Source: Todiramphus chloris collaris
Lineage: Eukaryota > Chordata > Aves > Coraciiformes > Alcedinidae
Direction of reading: 5' to 3'
Assembly (NCBI GenBank): GCA_025345505.1
Contig: JANVCC010000012.1
Location: 13,491,970-13,555,969 of the forward strand
Length of the DNA stretch: 64,000 nucleotides
The notes under the pieces: generated by a model
Databases searched by the model: none
What the model was told of the DNA's origin: nothing
What the model saw: the letters and a program-made list of their open reading frames with translations, nothing else
Position numbers and translations under genes: made by a program
Shown: positions 57,708-64,000 of the stretch, one piece after another
How positions within the stretch are numbered: the stretch's first letter is position 1
Layout: every line of letters starts with the position of its first letter

Positions 57708-60700
57708 TACAGCCACAGCTGAAAATTGTGGCCAGAGACACTGCTGCATCTGCATTGGCACATGAGGAGGTAAAAGATAGGGCTGAAGTTTCACCTCTTC
57801 CTAGGCTGAACAAATAAAGTGAACAGTAAAAGCTCCTGATTTGGTGGGGATTTTATAATGGATGAGACTTTACCTTTGTAAGTATTATATGACATTTTGA
57901 GCCCTTCTGTAGAAGGAAGTGTCCATCAGAAAAGCTATTGCTGTTTATTATTTTCCATTCAGTTTGATGTTCAGTTTATACAAAAAAGAAGACTCTCATG
58001 GGAATTAGATGGCCATGGCTTACAGTCTGAGTTGAAAAGAGATTGGTAACACAATGATATTTTGTGAATCATTAGCAAAGGTGATAGGCACCCTTGGCAG
58101 CCTGAGGAAAAGATTTTACACAGCTCATAAAGACCTTACATTACCTTCCATCCCAGAGACATGATCATGCTCTGTCTTCCAGTATGAGATTTAACTATCA
58201 CTGCTGTAAACACTGATTTTGTTGGGAGTGATTTTCAGCTTAAAGTATACATATGTTGTCTAGTGAAACCTAAGGAAAGCAGAAATAAAAGCAAGGTGAA
58301 ATAGCTGAACACACAGAAATCTGGTTGAGAAGATGTGCACCCATGTGAGCTGAAAGCACGGCCAAGGGAGACACCATCACACAGTGCAATGGATGCCACA
58401 CTGCTCACCATTGCTGCCAACAAGCACTGTGTGGTGATCCCTGCAAATGCCCCTGGTAAGAAGCATTGTGTGAAGAAGCGTGGTTTGTTGTGTGTATGAA
58501 AACAAAGACTTAAAAAAAAAAAAAAAGTTTGTTACTTTCACTGGAAAGAAAAGCACAGCTGGAGTCACAGAGAGAAGAATCTGGTGCTTTTTTACTACTG
58601 ACTTTTAAAATATGAATACTGAATTACAGAAAGGATCCTCAGTATGAGCTTAGCTCTCCGGATGCTCAAAAAAAGTATCTCTCACTAACCAGTGCTAAAA
58701 CTCACTAGAAAAGTTGAGGCAACAGAACTATATTTTCCTCTCCTTACAGTAACCTGGCTGATATCAAGCACATAGCCTAATTTTTTTATAATCCAGCAGA
58801 CTCCTGTGGATAAATTCCCTCTTCTCTATACTTAAACACTCTTCACAGAGTGTCACTATTTCTGCACAGAAAAGGTGATGATTTAGACAGCAATTTCCAG
58901 CAAGCTTTTCGCACGCCATTCTGTCAGTAATCTTCATCCCAGAATGAAGAAACATTTCCAATGGCTTTTAAGTCTTGTAAGGTCCACGGAGATTACCAAA
59001 TCAGATTACAAAATGAAGGATATACTCACCATCTTTAACATCTTTTTCATCTGATAGTGAAATAATTTAATGCCTAGGATATCTGTTTTGGGGTTTTTTT
59101 CATTTTATTTTAAGTGTTACAGCAATAGGTTGCTAGCTTTACAATCTATGAATACACATAGGATGGCTGTATCTGGCCCTCTTAATTCACAGCTCATCAT
59201 CTTTGGTCTTGACAGTGAACACATCGAAGTTTCCTGTTCAACCATCTCATGTTAGGAAATTCAGATGTTCTGTCCAAGGTCATAAGTACCTGGGCAGAAA
59301 ATCCCAAGCAATATTTCATCATCCACTGCACAATATTCCCCTACAACTCCCTTGCTGCATCCCCTTTCCCAGCACTTCTTACAGCCTTGTAAGTAAAGGC
59401 CAGATCTCTCCTGATGCATCTGTGAGCCAATTCATCTTGCTCCCTCTTTTTCCCTCTCTCCTCTTAGCTTTTCTGAAGGTTTTTGCATAATGAACTTGGT
59501 TTGAAATAGTTATTCTGGCTGCCCTGAGCACAGAGGAAATAGCACAATGACTGAGCAGCTCCCTTTGTGGTTCCCAATCAGAACAGAGGAGAAATCCTGT
59601 CTGAGCAGCCAGTTCTCAGCACTGCACCAGACAAGCCCTGTAGAAGTGAGGGATACCCCCCCACCCCAGGATTTCTCTGAGAAATTTAGCCATGATTTGC
59701 CAGCTAGGTATCCATCTGGAAAATCTCCTGAATAACTAAATATTCTTGGGGTTTTATCTGGCTGATGCAGTTGCAGAAAATACTGTAGTGCTAATGCTTG
59801 ACCCCATTTATTTCCTATATGTGCTTAGTAGTAGAACTTCTTCTTTACAGTATTCTACATGGTGTTTGTGTAACAGGATTAGTGTCATACAAAGTGCTTC
59901 ATTAATAATACCAGTACAACTGCACGGGTCCTGGTATCAATCAAGCAACAGGGCAGCCCTTCCAGGGCAACCAGCCAGGTGGGGAAGAGGCAGAAGCTGT
60001 GAACGCAACCTTCATCCGAGGGGGACAGAAACCTGGATTTGTCAAAATGCCACATGTCATCCTCTAAACCATTGAAATAGAATTAAAATAACATTTCTTA
60101 CCACATCGTAAGGCAAAGGGATCAAATGACCACACAGCATGCTTTTACACATGGAAGGAAAAAAGCAAACCAACCTGAAGACCTTGAAAGCTTGCTGGTA
60201 CCTCAGTATGTGTCAAGGAGATCTTTCTGGTTTAATTTTTGACAGGTTGCCATTTTCTACATTTTTCAAGAAGCTAAAAACTAGATAATTACCTGTGTAT
60301 GTTTCCAAGTTCTTTAACCTCCAGGCCAAGGAATGTCTGCGTATTTTCCAATAGTGTGTTTTGAAACTGCTATTGGTAAAACAGTGACACCTTGTGGCAT
60401 AGAGGAGCAATAGAACCCATACAGGCACCCGGTTCTAGATAAAAGGATTGGCAAAAAACAGATTACATTCCCCAGAACTGGTTTGAATTATTGATGAAGT
60501 AAGTTTTCAGCCACCAGATTTTTTTTAGATATTTAACATAAAATTTTCTTGATGTTCACAACCTTTGTAAGCATCTTTCCAATGACGGGAATAATTTAGA
60601 AAATTGACATTCAGGAATATAGAAAATCTCCAAGTTAGTTCAGTAACTATTCTTGGGGGAGAAGGAAAAAAAAAAAAAAACCAAAAAAACATTTGAACTT

Positions 60701-63700
60701 ACCTAATATATTCATATTATTAAAAAAGCCCACAGTGTAGCTGCTCATTTTTCCAATCTTCCTGACCTTACTTCAGGAAACCACATATTTTAAATTGCAC
60801 TGGCAGGAGAAATATTATGCAGAATTCCTAACAAGAAAGATGTGATGCCTGATAGTTTTATGCAGGTTAGAGGGAAGACTCCAGCTGTCCAGAATTTTCT
60901 CAGCAAGGAAGAATTTCTATTCTAATTATTTTAAATGGGCATAACTGAATAGAACAGATATAGTGCAATGTCATTTTAGAGCTCTGATCAAACTTTGAAA
61001 GGTTTGAAAACAATGACTTTATATTAATTGTATTAATGCAAAAAGACTCGAGAGTTAATGATTTGAAGACACTTCTTCCTTTAATTTGCAGATCTGTTCA
61101 ATTCAGAAAGTATTAGAGAGAGTAAGTGAACAAGAATTCATAGGAACTATAAAAGACCCCAAGGTTGTAAAATATTTCAAGTTTTATACAGTTCTTCATT
61201 ACTGTCCCATGTACTGAGTCCCAGCTTTCAGTATCAGTGCTAATTGATGACCTTACCAGTGTCTTCTGTGACCTCCGTTTAGACGAGGTATACTGAAGAT
61301 TATTGGGATTTTGAGTGACTGATGATCTGATTAAGATGACTGGTGAGCTATTCCTGGTATTACATTATGCAACTAAAACATTATGCCTGCATTCATATAT
61401 TTTATAACTGTCTAAAAATTAAAATCTTTTTGTCAGCGTAATAACATTGCTGGGACAGCACTCCTCATTTCCAAGGGTATTTTAGGGACAAGAATGAAAC
61501 CCACACTGTTATATAAAAAAAATCCATCATCATCAAAAATTAATATACAGGGAAAAGGTAAATTTGGTGCCTCTTTCATTTATCACTGGGAAGTTTTAAA
61601 TCTTGACACCCTTTTTGCATCAAGAGGTAATTTTTTTCAAACTTGATGTCAACAAACTATATGTTTTACACTGGCATAGTGAAAATTACAAAATAAATCT
61701 TAAATAGTATTCACCTCAAAGATCAGGCGACGAACAAGTCAAATATACCAGCAATGGCATATGATTAATAGCTCACTTATATAAAATGTGATGCCAGGAA
61801 AAATCACTTCTTCTCTTGTAAAGAAGCCCATACTAGCCAATTACTGCAAAATCTAATGATGCATTATGTGGTTACTGCTGTGGGCAGTGCACATTCAGAA
61901 AAATCACAGCGCTTGTATAATGCATATTAAACCAAATACCACTCTCACGCAGTGCTCAGGACCTCAGTACAGACCTTGACATCTCCCACTTTTCAAACTT
62001 CATAGCCTGTCATGTGGCATTCTACACCTAATCATCAACATGGGACCAGTAAGCAGAGCATTGCTGGAAAATTTCTTTTCTGATAAGAGCAGCACTGTTG
62101 GTCAGTGGGGCAAAGATTTGACAATTTACACCTCCCATTTTCAGTCTCTGTAAAACTGATCTGCAGACGGAGACTAAATCAGCTCTCAGCTGTATCTCTG
62201 CTTTGCTGGCTCTCATGTAGGTGCAGAAGACTCAAGGGCAAGTTCATCACAACCAAGTCTCTTCTCACCTTCCTGCCCACTCTTGCCTCACCTGCATCCC
62301 AGCTTGCCTGGTTGATGGAATATTTCTTGCATCCAGCAGTGCTATGAAGCTCACAGGCAAGTGAATTCTTCCATGATTATCATACACCTGCTTTATTGCC
62401 ATTTTGCAGCACTCTGTGTCCTAGGTCTTTAAGTTGTGTAAGCTCTGCATTCACCTTGGTTTACACCAGGTCACAGTAGAAACAACAGAGCTCAACCGCC
62501 TGCAGGTGTGTGCTTAAGAGAACACAAAACCACTGGAAAATGACACAGTAAGACAGACAGGCAACTCCAGAAAAGATATGTGCAACACCTCTTACAGTGA
62601 CATGGAGGTAGAATATTTATGTCCTACTCTGCAAAGCAAATGAGGTGCTTTTACTTTCTTGCTGTCTCGAGTTATTAGTGAAAGTGAGTTGATGAACATT
62701 AATTTCTACATAAGAAAAAAAAAGAAAAAAAGAGTCTTCCATTCTTCCTTTGTTCTCACCTTCTGTGTTTAAAGTCCTGTAAGTGAATAAAACCTGTCAC
62801 TTTCACAGTTCACAAGCAAGAATTAACCATCCTTGTTGTGGTTTTGAAGATTAATTTAACCCCCCTTTGACCCTGCTGTGAACTACATCTGTGGCATTTT
62901 TACTGTTTTAACACCTTAAAACAAGAGCAGATAAATTTTTAATCCGCTAAAATCTCTTAAATGTATTTTTTTGCATTTCTGAGAAGTACCCAAATACTAC
63001 TGCTTCTTCTCACTTTTTACCTCCTTGGGTCCCTATATTTTGATTTGCAGACACTTCAATCCTAAGGGTAGTGCTCCACCACATAAAGCAGGGATTCAGG
63101 GAATTCTAGTTTTGGAAATATCTGGAAGCTGCAAGCTTCAGATGTCAGCAGGACTGTATGTCATCCACTCAGAAAGCCTCCAAAATCTGTCTGCCTAGTA
63201 AAACCCCTTTGAGAAATAACAGCACTTTGACATAAGCAATGTGTGAACTGCATGTCAGAATGATGATGTGCCCTTTTACCAGCCTTTTACAATTCATTTG
63301 CTACAGCTCTTGCCAAATGCGGAATCCTAAAGAAAAATAATGAGATCTTTCCTCTCCATGGGCTGCCTGACACTAATATTTGAACTAGAATTAAAAGCTG
63401 CTAGAGCTCAGATATCCTCACATCAAAATACAGCCAAGGGAAAAGCTCCAGAAAATTTTCCTGGGTGAAATTAACATCTGGCAAGTAATAAGATGGCATA
63501 GGCTCAGCTTTCCGATCTTGAAATGAGACACAGAAATTGTTCAAAATGTAATGAGTACTTTTGTTACTCCTCCATTTCCATGCCCTTACATTCAACCCAT
63601 CATCTTTTTTTATGCCCCCGCCCTGCCAGCTACAACCAGTGGAAGGGTGAACAACCTTTTGCTGGTAGTGAAATAAGCAGTGTTGTGAATCACTCGGCAC

Positions 63701-64000
63701 TTGTCAAAGGTGCAACCAGTAAGAAATGAAGGGTATGCTGCTGAAGAGATTGGAAACGTGGACTAGGGCAGCTGGCAGAGGTACTGCCTGAACTCCCATG
63801 TAGTGTCTCCAGCACTGAAGCTGGGCTGGCTTCCCTGCTTTTGAAAGAGCAACAGAGGAGATTTTGTTTTGCTGGCCTCTTTCTTCCTCTCTTTTTCTGT
63901 TCTACACATCAAAACCAACTTTTGAAAATGGCTTACATTTGGCGAATGTAACACTGGCTTCTTTGCCCTGAGCCATTGTTTCAGACTCTCTGCAGACTCA
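57708..64000. other. Unique AT-rich sequence, no gene seen
   Basis: No known gene or interspersed repeat recognised to the end of the window. Short A-runs lie near 58511-58525 and 60665-60680. The minus frame at 63401-63700 has a readable C-terminal part (MPSYYLPDVNFTQENFLELF) with a weak acceptor-like TCATTTCAAG before it, but no family match. Other frames are short and featureless. Confidence 0.5.
58329..58499 (+). other. Exon-like open segment with ATG and consensus donor
   Basis: A short open frame contains an ATG at 58389 in good context (G at -3, G at +4). It encodes MDATLLTIAANKHCVVIPAN then APG and meets a near-consensus donor CTG/GTAAGA at 58455/58456. Upstream, the frame is open back to a TGA at 58326-58328. 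The residues after the ATG have the composition of real protein (balanced, few rare residues), but I recognise no family, and the minus strand is open too. It could be a first coding exon, a lncRNA exon or chance. Confidence 0.15.

Noticed and set aside
1..64000. Bacterial-type systems, CRISPR arrays, tRNA or rRNA genes
   Set aside because: No regularly spaced repeats, no TTC-loop tRNA box pairs and no long adjacent frames were seen; the window has eukaryotic (avian) repeat content.

Overview
The window looks like AT-rich, gene-poor nuclear DNA from a bird. Five CR1 LINE remnants are scattered through it, two of them ending in the ATTCTATG-type 3' terminal repeat of avian CR1. It also holds two solo LTRs of one family, which begin TGTCCTGGTTTGAG in the better copy and are flanked by 5-bp duplications, as is typical of ERVL-type (class III) elements. 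CR1 also occurs in other sauropsids. The low repeat density and the LTR type (from memory, reminiscent of LTRs in Neoaves rather than galliforms) favour a neoavian bird, but species and chromosome cannot be read from the sequence. I saw no bacterial operons, CRISPR arrays, rRNA or tRNA genes.

Layout: 1-9.7 kb is unique sequence with an AAAGGG microsatellite (1.2 kb), an old CR1 reverse-transcriptase fragment (2.6 kb, + strand) and a 1-kb CR1 fragment (4.7-5.8 kb, - strand). A CR1 3' end lies at 9.8-10.4 kb (- strand), and a clean solo LTR with a perfect CTTAC duplication at 12.67-13.49 kb. From 13.5 to 47.9 kb the sequence is almost entirely unique and AT-rich, broken by simple repeats, long pyrimidine or poly(A) tracts and a few GC-richer patches (32.6-33.1, 33.4-33.7, 34.7-35.0 kb). 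From 47.9 to 57.7 kb there are a small CR1 scrap, a 1-kb CR1 3' segment (+ strand), a candidate retrocopy ending in AATAAA plus A21 (54.2-54.7 kb) and the second solo LTR (56.9-57.7 kb). The rest, to 64 kb, is unique sequence.

No host protein-coding gene could be identified. Open frames longer than 60 codons are mostly what chance gives in six frames of 64 kb, and those with recognisable homology are broken CR1 ORF2. A few short open segments bounded by good splice signals (7.2-7.5, 48.9-49.0 and 58.3-58.5 kb) are listed as low-confidence exon candidates. The window is therefore most likely intergenic or inside a long intron. I found no convincing undescribed system. The most check-worthy items are the possible retrocopies, the quadruplex/triplex-capable repeats, one possible conserved non-coding element and the history of the two LTR copies.
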